Source: Prinsepia uniflora
Lineage: Eukaryota > Streptophyta > Magnoliopsida > Rosales > Rosaceae
DNA length: 64,000 nucleotides
Assembly: GCA_032719365.1 (NCBI GenBank)
Contig: CM064871.1
Location: forward strand, 26,881,566-26,945,565
Direction of reading: 5' to 3'
This document shows, piece after piece, positions 10,581 through 22,839 of the stretch (positions within the stretch are counted from its first letter, which is position 1; each line of letters opens with the position of its first letter). The notes beneath the pieces are model-generated. The model saw only the letters and a program-made list of their open reading frames with translations. It did not search any database and had not been told where the DNA came from. A program made the position numbers and the translations under genes.

Positions 10581-11391
10581 GTTTATGTTATGTATATATA
10601 TGTATTCATATGCCTTCCTTTACTTCTATTATCTCCTCCGGGGAGGGTCGTTGGCCTGGGTGGACCCCGGAGTAGTCACGGAGCACCGACTGAGTGGAGT
10701 CACCCCCCAGTTGGGTTCCTTACTCTCAGGAAGGCTATGGTTACTATTACCTCGGGTAAGGTCAGTGGTCTGCGGACATTGACCTTGACTTTGAGAAGAC
10801 TCGGATTGAGACCCGGGTAGCACGCGCGTAGCTTTGGATACCGTGACAGGATTGGTTGTGTGACTTATATATGTATGTGATATAAATATGATATATGATA
10901 TGTGGTGTGCACAGGTGTGCACAGAATTTGAGCAGTGGCTCGTGTATTTGATTTCCGTATGGTTATGGTTTTGGGCTGAGTCCCTTATTGGTTTCTTTGT
11001 GGATTTGGGCAGTGGCCCGTATGGTTATTTTCATCATGGTTCTTTCAACCTTGGTTTTGGGCTTAGTTCCCACATATGGTTTATTTCGGATAAATGGTTT
11101 TTGAATGCATGCATGCTTTTTAGTGAAGGGGACAAATGTCTTCGTTAAAAGGTTTTTATAAACTTTTGTTTTGTCCACTCACAGTTTTTAATGTTTTGAC
11201 TGCCCTTCAGGTTGACATCGGATGTGGACTGTAGCAGAGACCGAGATATCACATGCCTCCTCCGGATCCTGGCGTACTCTGATAGCCCGGGAGGGCAAAG
11301 GTCCGAAATATCCCTTGTCTGACACTTCGTGTCAGACGAGAGCAGGGTCATCCCGTACTAATCCCAGGGGGGATTGGGATGGGTCCTGTCA

Positions 11392-12725
11392 ACGTGGTAT
11401 CAGAGCATAGGATTGCTTATCAGAGCGTGGTTGTCTCTATTCGAGCAACCGCGGAGCTCTTGGAGTATTATGCAGGTCGAGGATGTGATATCTCAAGGGG
11501 CTACAGTTCGTGATCAACCTGATAGTTAGGGTGCTGGTGCGATAGTTAGTAGGATTGACTCGTGAAATGTCTTGGCTCGGCATTTGATGCCGGGGGTTAC
11601 CATAGTTCTGTCGTGGTTGACAATGTGGGACCCTACGGAAGGGTGAACGTATTACGTTAGCGTCGGATCGTGAGACGGTTAGTTGGGATCGTCTTTCACG
11701 ATGTCGTAGGATTGGTTCCGACGATTGGTTGGGAGTTGTGACTATCCGATGATCGAATTTGGTCGAGTTAGATGGATTTACTACAGTTGGCAATTGGCAG
11801 CCGGATTCGTGGAATCCTAGTGGGATTGACGGAAGGATTGGATTGACGTCTTTGCGATGTCGGGACCGCGTAGTCGGTCAATTCTTGGAGTGTACTGTAG
11901 TGGGGAGCAGCAGTTGGGTTCAGAGTGACCCTAAGTGTGATTGTGGAATCCTACCTTGGGTGTATGGTTCGGAAATGTGAGTTGACGAGTGGTTTGACTT
12001 GGATGACTATTCGGATTTGGATTCGTTAGTCGGTCAAGTCATGTCAGCTGGTGTTGGGACTGCACTCTGCAGTCGAGGTTGTACTTATTGGTTAGACCTA
12101 CTTGGTTGTCGTGCTACTTAGTTGTGGTTTGGTACAACTAAGGTCATGGACGACCTGGTAGACGACATTAGTTTAGTAGAGTTACGACTGGTGAGAGTTT
12201 GGTTGGACAAGTTATCAGGGTTGTTACTTGTCGATGGAATCCCTGAGTGGGATACGGAGTGGTTAATAAGGGCGGTTGATTCCGTTGGATGCTGAGTCTG
12301 GATATCGAGATGTCTGGTAGTTAGGTCTGCACGAGTGTGGGGCAGACGCTACTACCGAGAATGGTTGTAGTATGGTTGTTGGGAATCGGGGACGTTCGAG
12401 GAGTGTTTCCTTTTCTCGTATGAGTTGTCAGGATGACTGTACCCAGAGTTGTTGGGTACGAGGGAGGCAGAGTTTCTCCTATTCGAGCAGAGGTACGGGG
12501 TCGTCACTCGGTATGAGCGGAGATCCAGGGTTGTCAGTTTTGCACATGGTGTGCTAGAGTTATTGTTGATGCTAGTGTGGACACTTTGTGCTGATGCTGA
12601 TAGGTGATAATGTTGATATTGGTACTAGTGCTGGTGCTGGTGCCGGTGATTAGTTAAGGAGGGAAGAACGGCTAGAATTAGATCGGTTGGAATTTCAAGG
12701 ACGAAATTAATTAAGGAGGGTAGGT
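11392..12725 (+). mobile_element. Internal domain 2, internally deleted
   Basis: It starts with the primer-binding site 11395-11406 and is almost identical to internal domain 1 up to about 12650. It then jumps from GCTGGTGCCGGTGAT straight to the duplicated polypurine tract and LTR3. About 1.9 kb of the right half seen in domains 1 and 3 is missing, leaving 1.33 kb. Confidence 0.88.
11395..11406 (+). other. Primer-binding site (tRNA-iMet)
   Basis: TGGTATCAGAGC, 3 nt after the LTR2 end. Confidence 0.95.
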
Positions 12726-13885
12726 TGTAACGACCCGTCCCAAATTCCATGATTAGATTAGTTACTAATCACAATTAGTGAGGTTAATCGGTGATTAGTT
12801 AGGCTAAATCGGACGAACGATGCGGAATGACCGTTTTGCCTCTAGTGGTGGCAAAACGTTGACTTTTCAATCGGGAGGTCAAATGGACTTTGACCAATGA
12901 CCGTGACGTAGTTCGTGATGTCACGAGTTCATAGTCAGGTGGCACGTTCAATTCCGACGTTCGAGGAGGAAGATATGGCGTTCAGAAGTTTAGTGGCATT
13001 TTGGTAATTCTGGATAAAAGGTGTCAAATGTTGACTTTTTGACCGGGAGAGCCAAAAACCGTAGACCTAGGTGGTCGATGGTCGAGGGCCAAAGACCGTT
13101 ACGTAGATAAGGACCGAATCCGTAGACAGGCGGCACTTCGAATTTGGACGTTCGACGGCGAAGTTACAGTTCACGAAAGTTTCGGGATACTATTCTCGGC
13201 GACACATTCTACGAGACAAAAAGTAAGTTTTGTCTTTTGTGGGCCCAGTTACTTTTTAGCAACTAATGGATGAGTGACACTTGTCACCCATCCACTGGCC
13301 AACCTCACCCATTCATGCACCAAAACCCATCCCCGTGCATCGTCCATTTTTTTTTTCCCAAACACAAACCCGATACCATTTCTCACCCAAAAATCCAAAC
13401 CCTTGACCTGTGAGCATAACTGAGAGGGCAGAGAGATGGAGAGGACCGGCTGGACGTGGTGGCTGGCCAGGCAGAGCCGCCGTGGGCAGCGGAGGAGAAA
13501 ACCCGAACGAGGTAATCGGTTTTGCCCGTTTAATCCATTTTCGATTTCTAGTTGTTATGGGTCGATTTGGACGATTGGTTTGAGTTAAATAGGTTGCTAG
13601 GGAGTTGTTAGAGAGGTTTTGGTGGTGGTTGGACGTCGGGGAAGCTCTGGGAGGTTTCGGGAATATTGAACCGTGAGGTTCAAAATTGAACCGGTCTGGT
13701 TTCGAAGGTTTTAGGTAGTTTTGTTAATTGGGTTAGATAGGAAATGAAGAAATAGGAATTTAGGAATTGGAATGGAAGCAAACGGACCGAAAATGAGGGA
13801 GAAGGAGACTTGGACCGGTTACGCCGGTCCAAGTTGCAGGAAAAATCGGACCGGACCGGTTCGGACCGGTCTGACCGATGTAGGG

Positions 13886-14233
13886 GATGACAGGTGACGT
13901 CATCCTGCTGACGTCATCATGACAGGGATGACGTCAGCATTGTCAGATCTGACAATGTCAGCTGACATGTCAGAAAATGGGCCAATAGGAGTGCGACACA
14001 TGTCACATGTCAGTGCACAGTCAGCACTGACATGTCAGTGACGTGGCCCAATCAGGGGCTGACACGTGTCACTGACGTGGACCAGTGCCGTGATGACACG
14101 TGGCACATGTCAGACTGCCATGTGGCACTGACAGCACAGTGACATGGACCAATGTGAGCATGACACGTGGCACGTGTCAGAGTCTGACATGTCAGACCTG
14201 ACAGCTGTCAGCTGACGTCAGCGATGACGTCAG
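13886..14233. promoter_or_regulatory. TGACGTCA/ACGTGG/TGTCA-dense block of LTR3
   Basis: About 350 bp with five TGACGTCA palindromes, several ACGTGG/CCACGT and ACACGTGTCA cores, and very many TGTCA/TGACA words on both strands. TGACGTCA and ACGTG cores are known plant bZIP targets (TGA, GBF/ABF families). Function here is inferred from composition only. The block is absent from LTR2. Confidence 0.6.
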
Positions 14234-15258
14234 TAGGTACTGTAGCTGGCGCGTGAAGCCCACGCGCAGCTACTTCAGGCGGCGCGGGAGGACGCGTGGC
14301 AGGGAATCTGGGGAAGGTTCCAACATATGAAATCTTCTATTCGATGTAACGAACATTTTGGGACTGGTTTCGTGTCGATCGGACACCGTCTCGTCATGTT
14401 TCGGGGCATCGGAAGGTTTAGGTTCGGGATTAAAAATAGTTAGAAAATCGGGAAAATTACGGGGTTTTGGTAGGAGGTTAATTAAGTAGTTAGTAACCTT
14501 CTATTACGATTTGGACAGGTTCGGGAGTCCCGGTGATGGTGATTGGCTCAGGAGAGCCGTATGGCACGCAAATCGAGGCAGCATCTCGGACGGTCTGTGA
14601 GTGGACCTTGTTTTCTAAATTGGTGCATGCATAAATGTTTATTATATGTTTTAAATGCTTGTTTGTAATGCCATGGGTGCATTTGTATGTGGTTACGTAT
14701 AAGCACGTATTTCGAGGTTTCGGCCTTATACGGTGCTTATACGGATCTACATTTCTTTATTGATTTAAATGATTTGATTTTTGGATTTCTAAAAAGATAA
14801 ACTCGGGTATGAGACCCATTTGGTTTTGTCTCGGGCATATGACACTATTTACGACCTTTGGGTCTAAATCGTGGTCGCGAAGGGTGCTTTGTGCACGGCG
14901 ATCGACGATACGACGCTCGCCTCCGGATTGGGATGTGTTCCTTCCGGAGAGGTCACGATGCACGATTCGTGGTCGGGCATCCTGGGGAGGTTCGACTTCG
15001 GAGTGCTGACGGTTCAGGATAGCGATCGGTGATGAGTGCACCGTGATCTTGTGGTGGTCGCGTCGGTTGATACGTTCACGGCGACATACCAGGATTGAGG
15101 GCGGTCCTGGATGGATGGTTGCACGCAACACTATGATCAGAGTCATGATTGACCCTTAGATATCGGGCACGGTGCCCAGTTGAGTCATATGTTCAGGCAC
15201 GAGACCTAGTTGTTTTACACTGATGATTTCGGGTCAGGGACCCTACATGGATTTCCAA

Positions 15259-15443
15259 GTTCATGATGATTTATGGGAACCGACATGAACTCTGGAAAGG
15301 TCATTGTGGTTCATGACGGTTTATGGGAACCGACATGAACCTTTTTCAGGTCATTCTAGTTCATGACGGTTTATGGGAACCGGCATGAACCCTTGTTATG
15401 GATTTTATGGATCATGACGGTTCAAGGGAACCGGGCATGAATG
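15259..15443 (+). repeat. Palindromic ~49-bp units in LTR3
   Basis: Four units homologous to 1091-1273. The third has full GTTCATG...CATGAAC arms around CGGTT...AACCG. Confidence 0.68.
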
Positions 15444-16213
15444 TTTATGTTATGTATATATATGTATTCATATACCTTCCTTTACTTCTATTATCTCCTC
15501 CGGGGAGGGTCGTTGGCCTGGGTGGACCCCGGAGTAGTCACGGAGCACCGACTGAGTGGAGTCACCCCCCAGTTGGGTTTCTTACTCTCAGGAAGGCTAT
15601 GGTTACTATTACCTCGGGTACGGCAGTGGTCTACGGACACTGATCTTGACTTTGAGAAGACTCGGATTGAGACCTGGGTAGCACGCGCGTAGCTTTGGAA
15701 ACCGTGACAGGATTGGTTGTGTGAATTATATGTATATATGTGTATATGATATAAATGAGATATATGATATGTGATATGCACAGGTTTTGGGCAGTGGCCC
15801 GTGTACGTGGTTTTACTATGGTTTGGGCTGATTTCCGTATGGTCGTTTTCATTATGGTTCTTTCAATCTTGGTTTTGGGCTTAGTTCCCACATATGGTTT
15901 CTTTGGTTAAACGGTTTTCGAATGCATGCATGCTTTTTAGTGGAGGGTACAAATGTCTTCTTTATGAAATATGTTTTTATAAACTCTTTATTTTTGTCCA
16001 CTCACAGTTTTTAATGTTTTGACTGCCCTTCAGGTTGACATCGGATGTGGACTGTAGCAGAGACCGAGATATCACATGCCTCCTCCGGATCCTGGCGTAC
16101 TCTGATAGCCCGGGAGGGCAAAGGTCGGAAATATCCCTTGTCTGACACTTCGTGTCAGACGGGAGCAGGATTATCCCGCACTAATCCCGGCGGGATTAGG
16201 ATGGGTCCTGTCA

Positions 16214-16342
16214 ACGTGGTATCAGAGCTCGGATAGCTCATCGGATACCCAGGATGCTCTGATACTGTCAGCGTGGTATCAGAGCTCGGATAGCTCATCG
16301 GATACCCAGGATGCTCTGATACTGTCAACGTGGTATCAGAGC
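16214..16342 (+). repeat. Triplicated primer-binding site, 57-bp period
   Basis: TGGTATCAGAGC is present at 16217-16228, 16274-16285 and 16331-16342. The 57-bp unit also repeats the last bases of the LTR (CTGTCA plus 3 nt), so each copy imitates an LTR/primer-site junction. Confidence 0.93.
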
Positions 16343-19300
16343 ATATGATTGCTTATCAGAGCGTGGTTGTCTCTATTCGAGCAACCGCGGAGCTCTTGGA
16401 GTATTATGCAGGTCGAGTATGTGATATCTCAATGGGCTACAGTTCGTGGTCAACCTGATGTTGAGGTGCCGGTACGATAGTTAGTAGGATTGGCATGCCT
16501 TGGTTCGACATTTGAGGCCGGGGTTGCCATAGTTCTGTCAGGGTTGACAGTGTGAGACCCTACGGAAGGGATGACGTACCTGTACGTTAATGTTTGGATC
16601 GTGAGATGGTTCATTGGGATCGTTTTCACGATGTCGTAGGATCGATTCCGACGACTGGTTAGGAGTTGTGACCATTCGATGGTCGGATTTTGTTGTGTTC
16701 GGTGGCTATGCTCTTGGGAGCAGCCAGATTCGGGGAATCCTAGTTGGATTAACAGTAGGATTGGATTGACGTCTTTACAATGTCGGACCGCGGGGTCGGT
16801 CAGATTGTCGATTTTACTGCTTTTCGCAGTTGGGTTCAGTGGAACTCTAGGTGTGATCGTGGAACCCTACCTTATGTGTATGGTTCAGAATTGTGAGTTG
16901 ATGAGTGGTTTGACTTGGACGGCTATTCGGATTTGAGGCCGTTAGTCAGTCGAGTCATGGCAGCTTAGTGATGGGACTGCACTTCGCAGTCGGGGTTGTA
17001 CTTATCGGTTAGACCTAGTAGGTTGTCGTGCCACATTAGTTGTGATGGATTGTTGGTACAACTACGGTCATGGATGACCTGGTAGACGACATTGGGTTAG
17101 TCGGGTTACGACCGGTAGAGTTTGATTTGGACAAGTTATCAGGGTTGGTACTTGTCGATGGAATCTCGGAGTGGGGATACAGTGTAGTTAGTACGATCGA
17201 TTGATTCCGTTAGACGCGAATCTTGATTGTGATGTCTGGTAGTTAGGTCTGCATGAGTGTGTGGCAGGCGCTACTATCGAGAGTGGTTGTAGTTACAGTT
17301 GTTGGGAATCGGGGACGTTCAGGGGACGTTTCCTTTTCTCGTATGGATTGTCAGGATGACTGTACCCAGAGTTGTTGGGTATAACGGAGATAGAGTTTCT
17401 CCTATTCGAGCAGAGGTACGGGGTCGTCGTTCGGTATGAGCGGAGATCCAGGATTGTCTGATTTGCACACTTTGTGCTGATACTAACAGGTGATGATACT
17501 GGTACTAGTGCTGGTGCTGGTGCTGGTGATCGTGATGACGTTGATGATATAGATGTTGTTGGTTGCCACTAGTACACTGATCGTGTATTGGTTGGTGGAC
17601 TCGGGATTTTTTCTGGATCATCAGGAGGAGATGAGTATATCGAAGTTAGGTGACCAAGGTTCCTCATTTTCTACTTGGTGGCAGACGATGTTAGGTTACA
17701 TGACGTGGTGAGTGCAGTGAGTGTTGTTTGCATTCACGTAGGATGGATTATTCGATCATTCTTGATTTTTCCTCGGTGGAATGACAAGGATCGATACGAG
17801 GTAATCAGTGAGAACCCACAGTCTCGGCGTGTCTCGTCGTTGACTAATCTATTTAGATGTGGGAAATGGTTGAGGACTTTGGACGTCGTGACGATCGGGG
17901 ATCGTGAAGTCTATGGTCGGTTGACGTAGTGTTGGATCTGGATCGTGATTTGGATATCCAGATAGGTGGAGAGTTTATTACTCTTACTTGGATGTTGAGT
18001 GGAGCATGATGGGACTGAACTTCTTTTCGAGGTAAATCCCATATGGCTTATTACTCGCCTGAGTAGTTGTCCGATGAGTATTTTTCCGACGTGGTCAGAT
18101 ATGGTCAGTCTTAGAGATGTGTCGATATTGGGATTGGCTTCCCTATGAAGTCAATTGATGGTAATGTGGTAATCGGTGGAGCAGGTATCCGATAGGTTCG
18201 GATATGGTGCGTCTCGGTAGACGAGAACGAGATTTCAGGTTTTGGAATCAGATTTCTGGATGACGATTCAGGATTTGATTTTGGAACTTGAAAGAGGATT
18301 TCTGGATTTGGGTTTTGGAATCGGATTCTGGGTGACGATTCAGGATTTGATTCTGGAGCTTGACTATGGATTTTCTTTTATGGATTTGGGTTCAGAATGG
18401 TCATTCCTAATACTAGTTTACGGAATGATGATTTTGGATTCGAATTTGGGAAATGGTTAGGGATATGATTTCTGAGTTTGTATTCGGGATTTCTTACGAA
18501 GTTGCGTATTCAGATTCGGAATTGGGAATAGATGATGGGTTGGAGTCTCGATTTGTATAATACTGGATTGGATAGATGGACTCCATTATTGAAACGTGAT
18601 TGGCTACAACCTAGGTGGTGGTAGACTGATTGATGGGTAGGTGTATATACCTTGTACGTTGTTCGAGGTACGATACTGGATAGGCTTGTGGTGTCTGGTG
18701 ACGATATATAGGTTATACCAGTGGTACATTGGAGAGCGTATTGGTAGTCGGCTTAGTTCCGGTACCATTGGATTAGTTGAGGTCTTGTACGTGGACTGGG
18801 CATTGGATACTGTGCATTGGGTCATGGTATTTCTAATGGGTCTAGTTACACACAGGTCGAGTGCTTTGTGGGTAAGTGTTTACCCATGGTTGAGTGAGTT
18901 GGTGGTTAGTGTAACCACGAGTGAGTATAGTGACAGTTTTCGATTGACGGCTGTCAAGTGGTGACATTTTGTCGGAGGTGTCAACGTAGATCGTTGAGTG
19001 CGGTTTGGTGACTCCCAGCGGGAGCAGACGTCAGGATAGGTTAGAGATTGAGGAAGGAACCGTAGAGTTGTTTATGTCAGCGAAAGGGTAGGTTTGACAA
19101 GTGGGTCGATCATAGGATACTTGGGCTACTCTGATACTGACAGGTGGTGTCAGTTCGGAGCGTACGACTTCTGCTATTCGACGTGGTCGAATGTAGACGA
19201 TGCGATGTGAGCGTTAGTGGTACGTCTAGTAGCAGACGAGTATCGTTCTGGTTAGTGGGTGTACGAGTGTACACGAGTTTTGAGGTCAATTCTACTTTCC

Positions 19301-19422
19301 ACAGGGTGGATGTGGAATCAAGATAATTGGAGTTTCGAGAACGGAACTAATTAAGGAGGGAAGAACGGCTAGAATTAGGTCGGTTTGAATTTCGAGGACG
19401 AAATTCATTAAGGAGGGAAGGT
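16343..19422 (+). mobile_element. Internal domain 3 of the array, non-coding
   Basis: Together with the triplicated primer site this domain is 3.2 kb. It is clearly diverged from domains 1 and 2, which are close to each other. It keeps GATCGATACGAGGTAATCAG near 17787 and the duplicated polypurine tract at its right end. Relative to domain 1 it lacks roughly 250 bp after 17555. I find no gag, protease, RT or integrase motif. Confidence 0.87.
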
Positions 19423-20564
19423 TGTAACGACCCGTCCCAAATTCCATGATTAGATTAGTGACTAATCACAATTAGTGAGGTTAATCGGTGATTAGTTAGG
19501 TTAAATCGGACGAACGATGCGGAATGACCGTTTTGCCCCTAGTGGTGGCAAAACGTTGACTTTTCAATCGGCGGTCAAATGGACTTTGACCGATGACCGT
19601 GACGTAGCTCGTGACGTCACGAGTTCATAGACAGGTGGCACGTTCAATTCCGACGTTCGAGGAGGAAGTTATGACGTTCGGATGTTTAGGGGCATTTTGG
19701 TAATTTTAGTTAAAAGGAGCGAAATGTTGACTTTTTGACCAAGAGGTCTGATGGCCGAGGGCCAAAGACCGTTACGTAGATAAGGACGATACAAATCCAT
19801 AGACAGGCGGCACGTCGAATTTGGACGTTCGACGGCGAAGTTACAGTTCACGAAAGTTTTGGGATACTATTCCCGGTGACACGTTCTACGAGACAAAAAG
19901 TAAGTTTTGTCTTTTGTGGGCCCAGTTACTTTTCAGCAACCAATGGATGAGTGACACTTGTCACCCATCCACTAGCCAACCTCACCCATTCATGCACCAA
20001 AACCCATCCACGTGAATCGTCCATTTTGTTTGTTCCCAAACACAAACCCGATCCCATTTCTCACCCAAAAATCCAAACCCTTGACCTGTGAGCATAACTG
20101 AGAGGGCAGAGAGATGGAGAGGACCGGCTGGACGTGGTGGCTGGCCAGGCAGAGCCGCCGTGGGCGGCGGAGGAGAAAACCCGAACGAGGTAATCGGTTT
20201 TGCCCGTTTAATCCATTTTTCGATTTCTAGTTGTTATGGGTCGATTTGGACGATTAGTTTGAGTTAAATAGGTAGCTAGGGAGTTGTTAGAGATGTTTTG
20301 GTGGTGGTTGGACGTCGGGGAAGCTCTGGGAGGTTTTGGGAAAATTGAACCGTGAGGTTCAAAATTGAACCAGTCGGGTTTCGAAGGTTTTAGGTAGTTT
20401 TGTTAATTGGGTTAGATAGGAAATGAAGAAATAGGAATTTAGGAATTGGAATGGAAGCAAACAGACTGAAAATGAGGGAGAAGGAGACTTGGACCGGTTA
20501 CGCCGGTCCAAGTTGCAGGAAAAATCGGACCGGACCGGTTCGGACTGGTCTGACCGATGTAGGG

Positions 20565-20934
20565 GATGACAGGTGACGTCATCCTGCTGACGTCATCATG
20601 ACAGGGATGACGTCAGCATTGTCAGATCTTACAATGTCAGCTGACATGTCAGAAAATGGGCCAATAGGAGTGCGACACATGTCACATGTCAGTGCACAGT
20701 CAGCACTGACATGTCAGTGACGTGGCCCAATCAGGGGCTGACACGTGTCACTGACGTGGACCAGTGCCGTGATGACACGTGGCACATGTCAGACTGCCAC
20801 GTGGCACTGACAGCACAGTGACGTGGACCAATGGGAGCATGACACGTGGCACCTGTCAGAGTCTGACATGTCAGACCTGACAGCTGTCAGCTGACGTCAG
20901 CGATGACGTCATGCTACGTCAGCGATGATGTCAG
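20565..20934. promoter_or_regulatory. TGACGTCA-dense block of LTR4
   Basis: Nearly identical to the LTR3 block. It has five TGACGTCA palindromes and an added CTACGTCAGCGATGATGTCAG tail. Confidence 0.6.
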
Positions 20935-21958
20935 CAGGTACTGTAGCTGGCGCGTGAAGCCCACGCGCAGCTACTTCAGGCGGCGCGGGAGGGCGCGTGG
21001 CAGGGAATCTAGGGAAGGTTCCAACATACGAAATCTTCTATTCGATGTAACGAACATTTTGGGACTGGTTTCGTGTCGATCGGACACCGTCTCGACATGT
21101 TTCGGGGCATCAGAAGGTTTAGGTTTGGGATTAAAAATTGTTAGAAAATCGGGAAAATTACGGGGTTTTGGTAGGAGGTTAATTAAGTAGTTAGTAACCT
21201 TCTATTACGATTTGGACAGGTTCGGGAGTCCCGGTGATGGTGATTGGCTCAGGAGAGCCATATGGCACGCAAATCGAGGCGGCAGCTCGGACGGTCTGTG
21301 AGTGGACCTTGTTTTCTAAATTGGTGCATGCATAAATGTTTATTATATGTTTTATTACTTGTTTGATGATGCCATGGGTGCATTTCTATGTGGTTACGTA
21401 TAAGTACTATTTCGAGGTTTCGGCCTTATATGGTGCTTATACGGGTCTGTATTTCTTTATTGATTTAAATGAAATGGTGTTGGATTTCTAAAAGGCTAAA
21501 CTCGGGTATGAAACCCATTTGGTTTTGTCTCGGGCATATGACACTATTTACGACCTTTGGGTCTAAATCGTGGTCGCGAAGGGTGCTTTGTGCACAGCGA
21601 TCGACGATACGATGCTCGCCTCCGGATTGGGATGTGTTCCTTCCGGAGAGGTCACGATGCACGATTCGTTGTCGGGCAGCCTGGGGAGGCTTGACTTCGG
21701 AGTGCTGACGGTTCAGGATAGCGATCGGTGATGAGTGCACCATGATCTTGTGGTGGTTGCGTCGGTTGATTTGTTCACGGCGACTTACCAGGATTGAGGG
21801 CGGTCCTGGATGGATGGTTTCACGCATCACTATGACCGGAGTCGTGACTGACCCTTAGATATCGGGCAGGATGCCCAGTTGAGTCATATGTTCGGGCACG
21901 AGACCCAGTTGTTTTACACTGATAATTTTGGGTCAGGGACTCTAGATGGATTTCCAAG

Positions 21959-22141
21959 TTCATGGCGGTTTACGGGAACCGGCATGAACTCTGGAAAGGT
22001 CATTGTGGTTCATGACGGTTTATGGGAACCGGCATGAACCTTTGTCAGGTCATTCTGGTTCATGACGATTTATGGGAACGGGCATAAACCCTTGTTATGG
22101 ATGTTATGAATCATGACGGTTCAAGGGAACTGGGCATGAAC
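21959..22141 (+). repeat. Palindromic ~49-bp units in LTR4
   Basis: Four units homologous to 1091-1273. The third and fourth have lost pairing at several arm positions (CATAAACC, GAACTGGGC). Confidence 0.65.
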
Positions 22142-22821
22142 GTTTATGTTATGTATATATATTTATTCATATACCTTCCTTTACTTCTATTATCTCCTCC
22201 AGGGAGGGTCGTTGGCCTGGGTGGACCCCGGAGTAGTCACGGAGCACCGACTGAGTGGAGTCACCCCCCAGTTGGGTTCCTTACTCTGAGGAAGGCTATG
22301 ATTACTAGTGGTCTACGGACATTGATCTTGACTTTGAGAAGACTCGGATTGAGACCTGGGTAGCACGCGCGTAGCTTTGGAAACCGTGACAGGATTGGTT
22401 GTGTGAATTATATGATATATGGATGTGATGTGTGGTTACACAGGTTTTGGGCAGTGACCCGTATAGTCGATTTTATTATGGTCCTTTCGACCTTGGTTTA
22501 TTTCTGATTTGGGCTTAGTCCCACATATGGTTTCTCTGGTTAAACGGTTTTCGAATGCATGCATGCTTTTTAGTGAACGGTACAAATGTCTTCTTTATGA
22601 AATATGTTTTTATAAACTCTTTATTTTTGTCCACTCACAGCTTTTAATGTTTTGACTACCCTTCAGGTTGACAGCGGATGTGGACTGTAGCAGAGACCGA
22701 GATATCACATGCCTCCTCCGGATCCTGGCGTACTCTGATAGCCCGGGAGGGCAAATGTCAGAAATATCCCCTGTCTGACACTTCGTGTCAGACGGGAGCA
22801 GGGTCATCCCGTACTAATCCC

Positions 22822-22839
22822 GGGGGGGGGGGGGGGGGG
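22822..22839 (+). repeat. Run of 18 G near the LTR4 end
   Basis: The other LTRs have 2-7 G here (AATCCCGGGG.GATT). The homopolymer may be a slippage product or an assembly artefact. Confidence 0.85.

Larger units (their letters stand above)
8275..11391 (+). mobile_element. LTR2 of the tandem array
   Basis: It runs from TGTAACGACCCGTCCC to GTCCTGTCA, 3117 bp. It is bounded on the left by the polypurine tract of internal domain 1 and on the right by the primer-binding site of internal domain 2, so two element units share it. It is shorter than LTR3 and LTR4 because it lacks the TGACGTCA-rich block: at about 9310-9390 it has a CCGGTTC-rich stretch instead. Its head holds a 172-bp internal duplication (about 8406-8720). 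CTGTGAGTGGAC is at 9734-9745 and GTCCACTCACAG at 11173-11184. Confidence 0.93.
12726..16213 (+). mobile_element. LTR3 of the tandem array
   Basis: TGTAACGACCC to GTCCTGTCA, 3488 bp. It lies between the polypurine tract of domain 2 and the primer-binding site of domain 3. It is the most complete LTR here: head duplication, a CT-rich part (13300-13420), CCGGTTC-rich part, TGACGTCA block (13886-14233), CGCG hairpin (14242-14273), CTGTGAGTGGAC (14595-14606), palindrome array (15259-15443), TATATATAT (15455-15463), GTCCACTCACAG (15996-16007), terminal hairpin (16140-16160). Near the end CTAATCCCG/CGGGATTAG forms a second hairpin (16180-16199). Confidence 0.93.
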
